The notes below the pieces were generated by a model. That model was not told where the DNA came from and searched no databases. It worked only from the letters and a program-made list of their open reading frames with translations. From Solirubrobacter soli DSM 22325 (GTDB taxonomy: Bacteria > Actinomycetota > Thermoleophilia > Solirubrobacterales > Solirubrobacteraceae): a stretch of DNA of 64,000 bases. The position numbers and the translations under genes are program-made. The stretch is from NCBI RefSeq assembly GCF_000423665.1, contig NZ_KE384071.1:434001-498000 (forward strand), written 5' to 3'. Positions 16,026 to 24,416 of the stretch are shown one piece after another; position 1 is the first letter of the stretch, and every line of letters begins with the position of its first letter.

Positions 16026-16996
16026 TCCGGCGGCTCCCCGCCCGCGATCGCGGCCAGCAACGCGCTCGCCGCGGCCGCCCCGAACTCCGCGTAGTCGACC
16101 CGCACGGACGTCAGGGCCGGCGTCGCGAACGCCGCCAGGAAGGAGTCGTCGAAGCCGACCACCGAGAGATCGTCGGGGACGAGCAGGCCCAACGACCGGG
16201 CCGCACCGCAGACCGCCAGGGCGAGCGCGTCCGACGCGCACACGACCGCGGTCGGCTCCTCCCGCAGCAGCGAGACCGCCGCCGCGTGCTGGTCCAGGAC
16301 GACGTGGCCGAGCGGGCCCGGCGACAGCCCCGCCACGGCCAGAGCCGCGCGCCACGCCGCCTCGCGCAGCCGCTGGTGCTCGAAGTCCGGCCGCCCGGAG
16401 AAGAACCCGATCCGCTCGTGTCCGAGCGCGACGAGATGCGCGACCGCGGGCGCGATCCCCTCGTCATGTCGCGTCTCCAGCCACGGGAACGGCGACGACC
16501 CGACCGGCCGCCCCGCCAGGACCACGGGCATCGCGGCGGCGGCGAGCAACTCGATCCGCGGGTCGGCGGCCTCGACGTCGGTGAGCAGGAACCCGTCCAC
16601 CCGCCCCGCGGCGGCCAGCCGCTCGTACGTGGGCAGCGCCGCCGACGCATCGCCCGGCACGATCTGCAGCAGCAGCGCGTAGTCGACCGCGGTCAGCGTC
16701 GCCTCGATCCCGGACAGGAAGCGCAGGAAGAACGAGTCGCCCTCGAGCTGCGCCGCCGAGCGCGCCAGCACGAGCCCGACGGCCCGGGTCCGCGCCTCGG
16801 TCAGCGCCCGCGCGGACGCCGACGGCTGCCAACCCAGCTCACGCGCCGCCGCAAGAATTCGTTCACGTGTCCCGGAAGAGACGCCGGGCCGGTCGTTGAC
16901 GGCGAACGACACGGCGGCCGCGGAAACGCCCGCGCGGCGCGCGACATCGGCGATCGTGGGGCGGCGACGCGGCGGGTCTGGGGCGTGTGACGACAT
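15962..16996 (-). CDS. LacI family transcriptional regulator
   Basis: A 344-residue LacI/GalR repressor. The N-terminal helix-turn-helix is RPTIADVARRAGVSAAAVSF (about 13-32) followed by the hinge 'RILAAARELGWQPSASARAL'. The periplasmic-binding-protein-like sensor domain follows (VGLVLARS, FFSGRPDFEHQRLR, VCASDALALAVCGAARSLGL, VVGFDDSFLA), ending ELVVRDST. Start ATG 16996 is preferred over 17014 because the HTH follows at the usual distance. It diverges from the tandem six-hairpin glycosidases (81 bp between starts), which are its likely targets; the ligand is probably a sugar released by them. Its 3' end overlaps dedA by 64 bp. Confidence 0.92.
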   Translation of the reverse strand: MSSHAPDPPRRRPTIADVARRAGVSAAAVSFAVNDRPGVSSGTRERILAAARELGWQPSASARALTEARTRAVGLVLARSAAQLEGDSFFLRFLSGIEATLTAVDYALLLQIVPGDASAALPTYERLAAAGRVDGFLLTDVEAADPRIELLAAAAMPVVLAGRPVGSSPFPWLETRHDEGIAPAVAHLVALGHERIGFFSGRPDFEHQRLREAAWRAALAVAGLSPGPLGHVVLDQHAAAVSLLREEPTAVVCASDALALAVCGAARSLGLLVPDDLSVVGFDDSFLAAFATPALTSVRVDYAEFGAAAASALLAAIAGGEPPDYSPSLPELVVRDSTALRRRR

Positions 16997-16998
16997 TA

Positions 16999-17016
16999 CG
17001 GTGGCTCGTCCCACCG
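16999..17016. promoter_or_regulatory. Inverted repeat, candidate LacI-family operator
   Basis: CGGTGG (16999-17004) and CCACCG (17011-17016) are perfect inverted arms around a 6-bp spacer, an 18-bp dyad in the 81-bp region between the divergent LacI gene and the first glycosidase gene. The position, 2 bp upstream of the regulator start, suits autoregulation plus control of the glycosidases. LacI-family sites usually have a central CG; here the spacer is CTCGTC. Confidence 0.4.
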
Positions 17017-17077
17017 CTTACCCACACCCGCGCACGCGTACCCTGCCTGCTCAAGAGAGTTCCGGGGAGGAAGCACG

Positions 17078-19564
17078 ATGCGGGGGAAGCGACTGGTCGC
17101 GCTGGGGATGGCGCTGGCTCTGATGCCGGCCACCGCCCATGCCGCCGAGCAGCTGACGGTGACGAAGCGCCTGAAGGACCGGCGGGCGGTCGCGGCCGGT
17201 ACCCGCGCGTACTCGATCGGCTTCGAGGACGGCCGCTTCTACGCCAACGGCTGGCACATCACGGGCGAGATGGGCGGGATCTGGGCACCGCCGCTCAAGC
17301 TGGCCGACGGGATCTGGTTCGGCATCGACGACGACTGGGTCGGCCCGGCGACCAAGTTCACGAGCGGGCGCGGCTTCGTCCGCTACGCGCTGCCGCCGAT
17401 CGACGGGCTGCTGATGCAGCGGACCGACTTCGCGCCCGACGGCACGCGGGCCGTGCTGTACGGGTTCCAGATCGCGAACCCGACCCCCGCGGCGAAGACG
17501 ATCACGGTCAAGGTCGACGTCCACTCGGAGCTGATGGGCGCCTATCCGTGGTCGGCCTCCACCCCGGCGGCCGGGGGCAACCTCCCCGACATCGCCACGT
17601 TCGAGAACAACGGGCTGACGTTCATGGACCGCGGGACGATCACCGGCGGCGAGCCGCACGACTACACCGCGCTGGTGGCCTCCAACCGCGTTCCCGACGC
17701 GGGCGAGGTCGGCCCGGACCACCGCGGCCCGCAGCCGGGCGCGATCTGCAAGGACGGCGACAAGTCCACGCCCAGCGTGTGCGACGACGGCCCGTTCGGC
17801 AAGGGCACCGGCGGCCAGCTGCGCTACAAGCTCACGCTCGGCTCGCGCACCGCGCAGACCGTGTGGGTCGCCGTCGCCGGCTCCGACCGCGGGATCGCCG
17901 ACGCCAAGAAGGAGCTCGCCAAGGCGCTGCAGGACCCGGACGCGCAGTTCGCCGCCAAGGTCGCCGAGCGCGACGAGCTCGCCGCGCGCTCGACGGTCGA
18001 CCTGCCCGGCGACCGCAAGCTCCAAGAGGCGCTCGACTGGGGCAAGCAGAACCTCGCGGACCTCACGCAGACCGCGACGAACATGCAGATCCGCTTCACG
18101 AACCAGGGCAAGGCGTTCCCGGCGCCGGTGCACAACGTCAAGCGCGCGACGTTCATCGGCGCCGGCTACCCCGACTACCCGTGGATCTTCGCCACCGACG
18201 GCGAGTACACGGCGTTCGCGGCGGTCGCGCTCGGGCAGTTCGAGGCGATCAAGAACCACCTCAGCGCCCTGCGCGAGATCTCCGACGACCTCAACGCGAA
18301 CTCGGGCAAGGTGGTCCACGAGACCGTCACCGACGGCTCGGTCTACTTCGGCGCCAACACCGACCCCGGCAACACCGACGAGACGGTCAAGTTCCCGTCC
18401 GCCGTCGCGCTGGTCTGGCGCTGGACCGGCGACAACCGCTTCCGCGACCGCATGTACGACTTCAGCCGCCGCGCGCTCAAGTACGTCACCACCAAGCTCG
18501 ACGCCGACAAGGACGGCTGGCCCGAGGGCCTCGGCAACGTCGAGCGCACGAACATGGGCGAGGAGAAGCTCGACAACGCCGTCTACCTGATCCGCGGCCT
18601 CTACGACTTCGCCGACATGGCGAAAGCCAAGAAGAAGACCGCCGACGCGAAGTGGGCGAACGATCTGGCGAACAAGCTGCGCGCGAAGTTCGATGACACC
18701 TGGTGGGACCAGACGAGCCAGTACGCCGACTCGCTCAAGACGGGCCAGCAGGTGCAGCAGAAGCACTGGATCGGCGTCACCCCGATGGAGGCCGAGCTGA
18801 CCCGCAACGGCCTCGCCACCCCGGGCCTCGCGGACGCCGAGAACGCGTCAACCGCGCTTGACGAGCGCGAGACCGATTGCTTCAGCGGCACCGACCCGCT
18901 CAACCTCGGCCTCTTCCACACCGGCTGCGAAGGCGGCCCGGACGGCAAGGGCGAGGCGATCGTGTACTCGCTCACGAACTCGGTCGCCGCCGTCGCCGAG
19001 GGCAACTACGGGCGCATGACCGAGGAGCAGCAGCGCCGCTACACGGACGCCAACGCGCTGCCGATGCTCGAGCCCGACGAGATGCCGGGCGCGCTGCCGG
19101 AGACGCTTCCCTCCCCCGACCAGGACGCCAACATCGGACGCTGCTGGACCTGCCGCTCGATGTTCATGCAGGCGTGGGGCCAGTACGGGATCGCCTGGCC
19201 GGTGATCCACCAGCAGCTCGGCGTGCGCCCGTCGATCGGGACCGGCAAGCTCGAGATCGTCCCGCAGATCCCCGAGGGCCAGAAGCGCATCGCCGGCAAG
19301 GACATCCGGCTCGGCAAGGGCGCCGCGGCGGTCGAGGCGACGGTCAGCGGCAGCAAGTACACGACGACGACCACGGTCGAGGCGATCGAGGGCGTCAAGG
19401 AGGTGCGCGTCGGCGCGACGCTCCCCGCCGGCGAGGAGGCGAGCTCGGTCACGCTCGACGGCGAGAAGGTGTCCAAGCCGACTGTTCGCGAGACCAACCG
19501 CGGCGTCGAGGTCACCGTCAAGGTCCCGACGTCTGGCAAGCACGTGGTAGTCGTGCGTTCATAG
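17078..19564 (+). CDS. Secreted six-hairpin (GH15/GH63-like) glycosidase, copy 1
   Basis: An 828-residue exported protein (signal peptide 1-22, ATAHA) with an excellent ribosome site (GGGGAGG, 10 bp upstream of ATG 17078). An N-terminal beta-sandwich opens with AYSIGFEDGRFYANGWHITG. The catalytic part is an alpha/alpha six-hairpin barrel with YPDYPWIFATDGEYTAFAA, 'DKDGWPEGLGNVERT' and 'CWTCRSMFMQAWGQYG'. These resemble glycogen-debranching/amylo-glucosidase type proteins; Asp/Glu in FATDGEYT and WPEGLG are candidate catalytic acids. A C-terminal beta domain ends at GKHVVVVRS. Four or more Cys in the mature part suggest disulfides. The exact substrate is unknown; a polymeric alpha-glucan is a guess. 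The next gene is a close paralogue. Confidence 0.8.
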   Translation: MRGKRLVALGMALALMPATAHAAEQLTVTKRLKDRRAVAAGTRAYSIGFEDGRFYANGWHITGEMGGIWAPPLKLADGIWFGIDDDWVGPATKFTSGRGFVRYALPPIDGLLMQRTDFAPDGTRAVLYGFQIANPTPAAKTITVKVDVHSELMGAYPWSASTPAAGGNLPDIATFENNGLTFMDRGTITGGEPHDYTALVASNRVPDAGEVGPDHRGPQPGAICKDGDKSTPSVCDDGPFGKGTGGQLRYKLTLGSRTAQTVWVAVAGSDRGIADAKKELAKALQDPDAQFAAKVAERDELAARSTVDLPGDRKLQEALDWGKQNLADLTQTATNMQIRFTNQGKAFPAPVHNVKRATFIGAGYPDYPWIFATDGEYTAFAAVALGQFEAIKNHLSALREISDDLNANSGKVVHETVTDGSVYFGANTDPGNTDETVKFPSAVALVWRWTGDNRFRDRMYDFSRRALKYVTTKLDADKDGWPEGLGNVERTNMGEEKLDNAVYLIRGLYDFADMAKAKKKTADAKWANDLANKLRAKFDDTWWDQTSQYADSLKTGQQVQQKHWIGVTPMEAELTRNGLATPGLADAENASTALDERETDCFSGTDPLNLGLFHTGCEGGPDGKGEAIVYSLTNSVAAVAEGNYGRMTEEQQRRYTDANALPMLEPDEMPGALPETLPSPDQDANIGRCWTCRSMFMQAWGQYGIAWPVIHQQLGVRPSIGTGKLEIVPQIPEGQKRIAGKDIRLGKGAAAVEATVSGSKYTTTTTVEAIEGVKEVRVGATLPAGEEASSVTLDGEKVSKPTVRETNRGVEVTVKVPTSGKHVVVVRS

Positions 19565-19594
19565 CGGGTACCGCCTCCCACGGGAGGTACGCGT

Positions 19595-22000
19595 ATGCGA
19601 TGGAGGAGCGCGCTCACGTTGAGCGCGGCAATGGCGCTTGTGCCGGCGGTGGCGCAGGCGCAGTCCGAGCTGTCCGTCCAGGACCGGCTGCAGGACCGCC
19701 GGGAGGTGGCCGCGGGCACGCGGTCGTACTCGGTCGGCTTCCAGGACGGCCGCTTCTACGCGAACGGCTGGCACATCACGGGTGAGATGGGCGGCATCTG
19801 GGCGCCGCCGCTCAAGCTCGCGGACGGCGTCTGGTTCGGCGTCGACGACGCCTGGGTGGGAGCGGCGACCAGGTTCACGAGCGGGCGCGGCTACGTCCGC
19901 TACGACCTGCCCGACGCGTCGGGCCTGAAGCTGCGCAGGACGGACTTCGCACCCGACGGCAAGCGAGCGATGCTCTATGGGCTGCAGTTGAGCAACCCGG
20001 GGAGCGCGGCGAAGACCGTGACGGTCAAGGTCGACGCCCACTCGGAGCTGATGACGGCCTACCCGTGGGGCTGGACGACGCCGAGCGCATCGTCCAACGG
20101 CGCCGACACCGGCGCGGTGAGCGATGGCGCGCTGGCCTTCAGCGACGGCTCGTACAGCTCGTTCGTGGCCTCCGACCGCCGCGCCGCCGGCGCCGAGGCC
20201 GGTCCCGGCCACTGGGGGGCGCAGCCCGGCACGGTGTGCGCCGCCGACTCGCAGTCGCTCCCGAGCGGGTGCGACGACGGCCCGTACGGCAAGGGCACCG
20301 GCGGCCAGCTGCGGTACTCGGTCACGGTCAGGCCCGGCGGCTCGGAGACGGTCTGGATCGCCGTCGCGGCAACGAAGCAGGATCTCGCCGGCGCCCTGCG
20401 CGACCCGGACCGCCAGCTCGCGCAGAAGGCCGGCGACCGGGCAAGGCTCGGCGAGTACTCGAAGGTCGACCTGCCGGGCGACCGGCAGCTGCAGGAGGCG
20501 ATCGACTGGGGCAAGCAGAACCTGGCCGACCTCACGCAGACCGCGACCGACCTGAACCTGCGCTTCACCGACGAGGGCAAGGCCTTCCCGCCCCCGATCG
20601 CGAAGATCCCGAGCGTCACCTTCTTCGGCGCCGGCTACCCGGACTACCCGTGGCTGTTCGCCACCGACGGCGAGTACACGGCGTTCGCGGCGGTCGCACT
20701 CGGGCAGTTCGACACGATCAAGGCGCACCTGATCGCGCTGCGTGACATCAGCGATGCGTTGAACGAGCGCTCGGGCAAGGTCGCCCACGAGATCGTCACC
20801 GACGGCTCGGTCTACTACGGCGCCAACTCGAGCCCCGGCAACACGGACGAGACCGCCAAGTTCCCGAGCGCCGTGGCGCTGGTGTGGCGCTGGACGGGCG
20901 ACGACCGGTTCCGGGACTCCCTGTACGACTTCTCGGTCCGGAACCTGAAGTACATCGTCACCACGCTCGACAAGGACGGCGACGGCTGGCCCGAAGGCCT
21001 CGGCAACGTCGAGCGCACCGGCATGGGGCCGGAGAAGCTCGACAACACCGTCTACTTCATCCGCGGCCTCTACGACCTCGCCGACATGGCGCAGGCCAAG
21101 CACGACCGGGGCACCGAACGCTGGGCGGGCGGGCTGGCGGACAAGCTGCGGGCGAGGTTCGACCCGCAGTGGTGGGACGCGGCATCGAGCCAGTACGCGG
21201 ACTCGCTGAGCGACACCAACACCCGCATCCAGCAGAAGCACTGGATCGGCGTCACCCCGATGGAGATCGAGCTGACCGACGACGGCGAGACGATCCCCGG
21301 CCTCGCGCCCGCCGATCACGGCGCCGCCGCGCTGGCACAGCGCGAGACGGACTGCTACAGCGGCACGCCGCCGTTCAACCCCGGCCTGTTCCACACCGGC
21401 TGCGGCGGCGGCCCGACCGGGGCGGGCGAGCGGATCATCTACTCGCTCGGCAACTCGATCCAGGCCGTCGGCGAGGGCAACTACGGTCGCTCGGCGAAGC
21501 GCTACACGGACGCCAACGCGGCGCCGATGCTCCAGCCCGACGAACAGCCGGGCGCGCTGCCCGAGGTCCTGCCGTCACCGGACCAGAACGCGAACATCGA
21601 CCGCTGCTGGTCGTGCCGCTCGATGGTCATGCAGGCCTGGGGCCAGTACGGCACCGCCTGGCCGGTGATCCATCAGCAGCTCGGCGTGCGACCCTCGCTG
21701 GGCACAGGCCGGCTCGACGTCGTCCCGCAGGTCCCCGACGGCCAGCCGAGCGTCGCGGGCCGCAACATCCGGCTCGGTGACGGCTCCGTCGACGTGGCGG
21801 CCACGCCGAGCTCGACCACCGTGACCGTCCGCACCCGCCTGCGGGAGCTGAACGTCGGCCTGACGCTCAAGCGCCCGCCGTCGAAGGTGACGCTCGACGG
21901 CCGGACCGTCCGCAGGCCCGACGTCCGGCAGACGAACCGCGGCTACGAGGTGACCGTCAAGACGCCGCCCAACGGAAGGCACACGGTCGAGGTTCGCTGA
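19595..22000 (+). CDS. Secreted six-hairpin (GH15/GH63-like) glycosidase, copy 2
   Basis: An 801-residue paralogue of the preceding gene, 30 bp downstream and in the same orientation, with its own GGGAGG ribosome site. By eye the two proteins match at roughly two of three positions over their whole length, including the signal peptide (1-22), GFQDGRFYANGWHITGEMGG, FATDGEYTAFAAVALGQF, DGWPEGLGNVERTGMG and CWSCRSMVMQAWGQYG. It is slightly shorter, with trimmed loops (an insertion of about 13 residues in copy 1 after 'AVAGSDRGIADAKKELAKAL' is lost) and a shorter C-terminal beta domain. Both copies look intact, so the pair may have split substrates. Likely controlled with copy 1 by the divergent LacI protein. 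Confidence 0.8.
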   Translation: MRWRSALTLSAAMALVPAVAQAQSELSVQDRLQDRREVAAGTRSYSVGFQDGRFYANGWHITGEMGGIWAPPLKLADGVWFGVDDAWVGAATRFTSGRGYVRYDLPDASGLKLRRTDFAPDGKRAMLYGLQLSNPGSAAKTVTVKVDAHSELMTAYPWGWTTPSASSNGADTGAVSDGALAFSDGSYSSFVASDRRAAGAEAGPGHWGAQPGTVCAADSQSLPSGCDDGPYGKGTGGQLRYSVTVRPGGSETVWIAVAATKQDLAGALRDPDRQLAQKAGDRARLGEYSKVDLPGDRQLQEAIDWGKQNLADLTQTATDLNLRFTDEGKAFPPPIAKIPSVTFFGAGYPDYPWLFATDGEYTAFAAVALGQFDTIKAHLIALRDISDALNERSGKVAHEIVTDGSVYYGANSSPGNTDETAKFPSAVALVWRWTGDDRFRDSLYDFSVRNLKYIVTTLDKDGDGWPEGLGNVERTGMGPEKLDNTVYFIRGLYDLADMAQAKHDRGTERWAGGLADKLRARFDPQWWDAASSQYADSLSDTNTRIQQKHWIGVTPMEIELTDDGETIPGLAPADHGAAALAQRETDCYSGTPPFNPGLFHTGCGGGPTGAGERIIYSLGNSIQAVGEGNYGRSAKRYTDANAAPMLQPDEQPGALPEVLPSPDQNANIDRCWSCRSMVMQAWGQYGTAWPVIHQQLGVRPSLGTGRLDVVPQVPDGQPSVAGRNIRLGDGSVDVAATPSSTTVTVRTRLRELNVGLTLKRPPSKVTLDGRTVRRPDVRQTNRGYEVTVKTPPNGRHTVEVR

Positions 22001-22074
22001 AGGACGGTCGGCCCGCCTGATGTGGTGCAGCCGCTGCGGATGCGCCACAGCAGGTGTGCCGGAATCCTTCAGCG
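21995..22074. terminator. Large nested stem-loop between convergent genes
   Basis: A perfect 10-bp outer stem CGCTGAAGGA (21995-22004) with TCCTTCAGCG (22065-22074) encloses a 9-bp inner stem TGTGGTGCA (22021-22029) with TGCGCCACA (22041-22049, one G-T pair). A third dyad GGCCCGC/GCGGGCC (22010-22016/22072-22078) competes with the outer stem. It spans the stop of glycosidase copy 2 and precedes the convergent FHA gene, so a two-way terminator or 3'-end stabiliser is the simplest reading. Confidence 0.55.
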
Positions 22075-22079
22075 GGCCT

Positions 22080-22721
22080 CTATAGCTCGCTAGCTGACAC
22101 CGCGCCCGCTTGGAACGCGACCTCTACGAGCTTGGCGCGCTTGGCGTTGTGGGGCAGGTCCTCCACGCCGAGCCGCTCGTAGAGGTCGTGCAGGTGCGCC
22201 TTCACGCGGGGGACGCTGAGCGCGACCTCGTCGGCGATCGCCTGGTTGGACGCCGGGATCGCGAACGGGCTGCCGTCGCGGTACGGGCGGCAGAGCGCGA
22301 TCAGCACGCCCCGCTGGGTGGGCGTCAGCGACTCGGCCACCTGCGACTCGGCCGCCGGGCGCGTCTCGCGGTCGGTGCGCTCGCCGGGCGCGCGATACGT
22401 GACGACGGTCGCCCCGAGCCGGATCGTGTCGCCGTCGTGCAGCGCCCGCTCGCCGTGCACCCGGTCGCCGTTGAGGTACGTCCCGTTGCGCGAGAGGCCG
22501 TGGTCGCCGAGCACCCAGTGCCCGCCCACGAACTCGAGCTCGCAGTGCAGGCGCGAGACCTCGTGGTCGTCGAAGCACAGGTCGCAGGCGGGCTCGCGCC
22601 CGAGCGTCAGCCGCCCGTCCCCGGGCAGGACGCGCACCTCAGGGCCGACGACGAGGAACGGCCCGCCCGCGCGCTCGGCGTCGAGCTCGGCCTTGAGTTC
22701 GGCGGGGCTGCGGCTGTGCAT
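22080..22721 (-). CDS. FHA domain protein with C-terminal winged/LuxR-like HTH
   Basis: A 213-residue regulator. The forkhead-associated domain (about 35-112) has the canonical phosphothreonine-binding residues LTLGREPACDL, DHEVSRLHCEL and LSRNGTYLNGDRV. The C-terminal part (about 130-200, LTPTQRGVLIALCRPY, SNQAIADEVALSVPRVKAHLHDLYERLG) is a helix-turn-helix of the type found in FHA-linked regulators. It should bind a Ser/Thr-kinase-phosphorylated partner and DNA. ATG 22721 is chosen; an in-frame ATG at 22805 would add 28 residues that overlap the GGTATC repeats. No kinase gene is in the window. Confidence 0.85.
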   Translation of the reverse strand: MHSRSPAELKAELDAERAGGPFLVVGPEVRVLPGDGRLTLGREPACDLCFDDHEVSRLHCELEFVGGHWVLGDHGLSRNGTYLNGDRVHGERALHDGDTIRLGATVVTYRAPGERTDRETRPAAESQVAESLTPTQRGVLIALCRPYRDGSPFAIPASNQAIADEVALSVPRVKAHLHDLYERLGVEDLPHNAKRAKLVEVAFQAGAVSASEL

Positions 22722-22733
22722 GACACAGGTCCC

Positions 22734-22790
22734 GATACCCAGGTCTCGCAAGTCGATACCCGCGGTGGCGAACTCGATCCCCGGGATACC
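22734..22790. promoter_or_regulatory. Three GGTATC direct repeats upstream of the FHA gene
   Basis: On the minus strand GGTATC occurs at 22790-22785, 22760-22755 and 22739-22734, spaced 30 and 21 bp, close to whole helical turns. Each is flanked by G/C-rich sequence (GGGTATCG twice). They lie within 70 bp upstream of the likely FHA-HTH start, where a regulator or the gene's own product could bind. No protein is known to bind here. Confidence 0.35.
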
Positions 22791-22919
22791 TGAGGATCGC
22801 CGCACCGCACGCCATGTTGGAAAGGGGTTCGGCGCGACCTTCCGGCGAAGGAGCGCCGGACCCGAATCATCGGCTTGGACGCTGGTGATGGGCGGCGGGG
22901 CCTGGAAGGCCTCGTCGCC

Positions 22920-24173
22920 CTACCGATCTTTGAGCTCGCGTTTCACGCGCCCGCCCCCGGCACCCGCCTCGGTGGCCGGGCCGCGCGGGGCCGCGATGCC
23001 GAGCACCCGCATCGCCTTCAGCCCGAGGCCGAGCTTCTCGCGGCCGTCGGTCGAGGCCACGTCCAGCGACGTCAGGTCCTTCACGCGCTCGAGCCGGTAG
23101 CGGACGGTGTGGCGGTGGGTGTACAACCGCGCCGCGGTCCCGGCGACGTTGCCGTCGGCGTCCAGGAACGTCTCCAGCGTCTGCACGAGGTCGGTCTCGT
23201 ATTGGTCGTCGTACGCGACCAGCGGGGCGACCGTCTCGGCGTAGAAGCGCTGCAGCTCCGCCGGGTCCTCGCTCATCGCGGGCAGCAGCAGCCGGTAGGC
23301 GCCGGTGTCCTCGAAGGCGAGCATCGCGACGCCGTCACCGGAGGCGTCGGCGGTGGCGACGTTGGCGGCCAGCAGGGCCTCGTTGCCCGCGCGGTAGAGG
23401 TCGACCGGGTCGTGCGCGATCCGCGAGTAGCCGAGCGTGAACGTGAAGCCGTGGACCGACGCGTGCAGCTCGCGCGAGATCCCGTCGGCCACGCGGCGCA
23501 GTCCGGCGACGCCCGATGTCGGCAGCAGTACGACGACGTGGCCGGCCGGGTCGGCGGTGCTCTCGAGCACGGCGGCGAGCGAGCCGGCGGCGCCCGCGCG
23601 GGCGGCCCGCTCGGCGGCGGCGAGCACGCGGGCGCGCCAGTCGTCGTCGGCCGGGGCGAAGTGGTAGGCGCGCACGACGACCACCGCGCCGCCCTCGGCG
23701 AGGTCGGCGCCGAGCTCGGAGGCGCGCGCGAGGATGTCGCCGCGGTCGGTCACCTTGCGCTCGAAGAGCGCGGTGAGGAACGCCGCCTGGGCGGCCTCGG
23801 AGGCGCGGTCCGGGGCGCGGAGGCGCTCGACCTCGCTCGCGATCATCGTGGTCGCGATCCGCAGCACGGCGGCGCTGGGCGGCCCGCTTCGGGGCCGCAG
23901 GCGCAGGCGGCCGACGACCTCGTCCCCCACCCGCAGCTCATGGGTCTCGACGCCCTCGGCGTCGCGCATCAGCGTCCGCTCGTCCGCCGTCGAGCGCGCG
24001 GCGACCGCGAGCACGGAGCTCGAGCGGTCGATCAGGACCAGCGAGGAATCCAGCGCACGCGCGGCGGCCCGGACGACTTCCGGGAGGCCGAGGCCGGATT
24101 CGACCGCGTCCGACATCGCGCTGAGCGCGCCGAGGTCCGGCATGGCCGCCTCTTTGCGGGCGGGCGATGACAC
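22920..24173 (-). CDS. PucR family transcriptional regulator
   Basis: A 417-residue regulator of the PucR/CdaR type. The N-terminal two-thirds contain a GAF-like sensor start (PDLGALSAMSDAVESGLGL, SSLVLIDRSSSVLAV) and the GGDEF-like middle domain of this family (FTFTLGYSRIAHDPVDLYRAG). The C-terminal PucR HTH is AARLYTHRHTVRYRLERVKDL (about 355-375). Such proteins control purine, amino-acid or sugar-acid use, but the inducer cannot be read from sequence. It starts at ATG 24173; an ATG ten codons on (MPDLGALS) is an alternative start. The Arg/Gly-rich tail after ALKAMRVLGIAAP is low-complexity. The target is not evident from its neighbours. Confidence 0.88.
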   Translation of the reverse strand: MSSPARKEAAMPDLGALSAMSDAVESGLGLPEVVRAAARALDSSLVLIDRSSSVLAVAARSTADERTLMRDAEGVETHELRVGDEVVGRLRLRPRSGPPSAAVLRIATTMIASEVERLRAPDRASEAAQAAFLTALFERKVTDRGDILARASELGADLAEGGAVVVVRAYHFAPADDDWRARVLAAAERAARAGAAGSLAAVLESTADPAGHVVVLLPTSGVAGLRRVADGISRELHASVHGFTFTLGYSRIAHDPVDLYRAGNEALLAANVATADASGDGVAMLAFEDTGAYRLLLPAMSEDPAELQRFYAETVAPLVAYDDQYETDLVQTLETFLDADGNVAGTAARLYTHRHTVRYRLERVKDLTSLDVASTDGREKLGLGLKAMRVLGIAAPRGPATEAGAGGGRVKRELKDR

Positions 24174-24191
24174 CCGTAAGAGGTTAGAGGT

Positions 24192-24413
24192 CTACAGCCG
24201 GTCGCTGAAGTACCAAAGTACAGCCGCGCCGACGCCCGCGCCGGCGAGCACGAACGCCGCCAGCACGTAGACGCTGAGCAGCGTCGCGACCAGCCGGTCG
24301 CGCACCCGCCAGTACGACCTCCAGGCCGGCACGACGACCAGGAACAGCCAGGCGATCAGCGAGATCGCGGCGGCGGCCCCGGCGATGGCGTAGGTCTTCT
24401 GGTCGTCCGTCAC
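24192..24413 (-). CDS. Small two-helix membrane protein, unknown function
   Basis: A 73-residue protein with two hydrophobic segments (about 9-30, AGAAAAISLIAWLFLVVVPAW, and 45-68, LLSVYVLAAFVLAGAGVGAAV) joined by a basic loop RSYWRVRDRL. I do not recognise a family. It starts at ATG 24413, 3 bp after the end of the DedA-PAP2 gene, and probably is its co-transcribed partner. The stop at 24192 is 18 bp before the PucR gene. Confidence 0.6.
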   Translation of the reverse strand: MTDDQKTYAIAGAAAAISLIAWLFLVVVPAWRSYWRVRDRLVATLLSVYVLAAFVLAGAGVGAAVLWYFSDRL

Positions 24414-24416
24414 GGC

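Noticed and set aside
12348..16355. A minus-strand open frame of over 1300 codons
   Set aside because: It crosses HNH, S55-like, phosphorylase and dedA genes on both strands with Arg/Pro-rich nonsense; long antisense frames are expected at 70% G+C.
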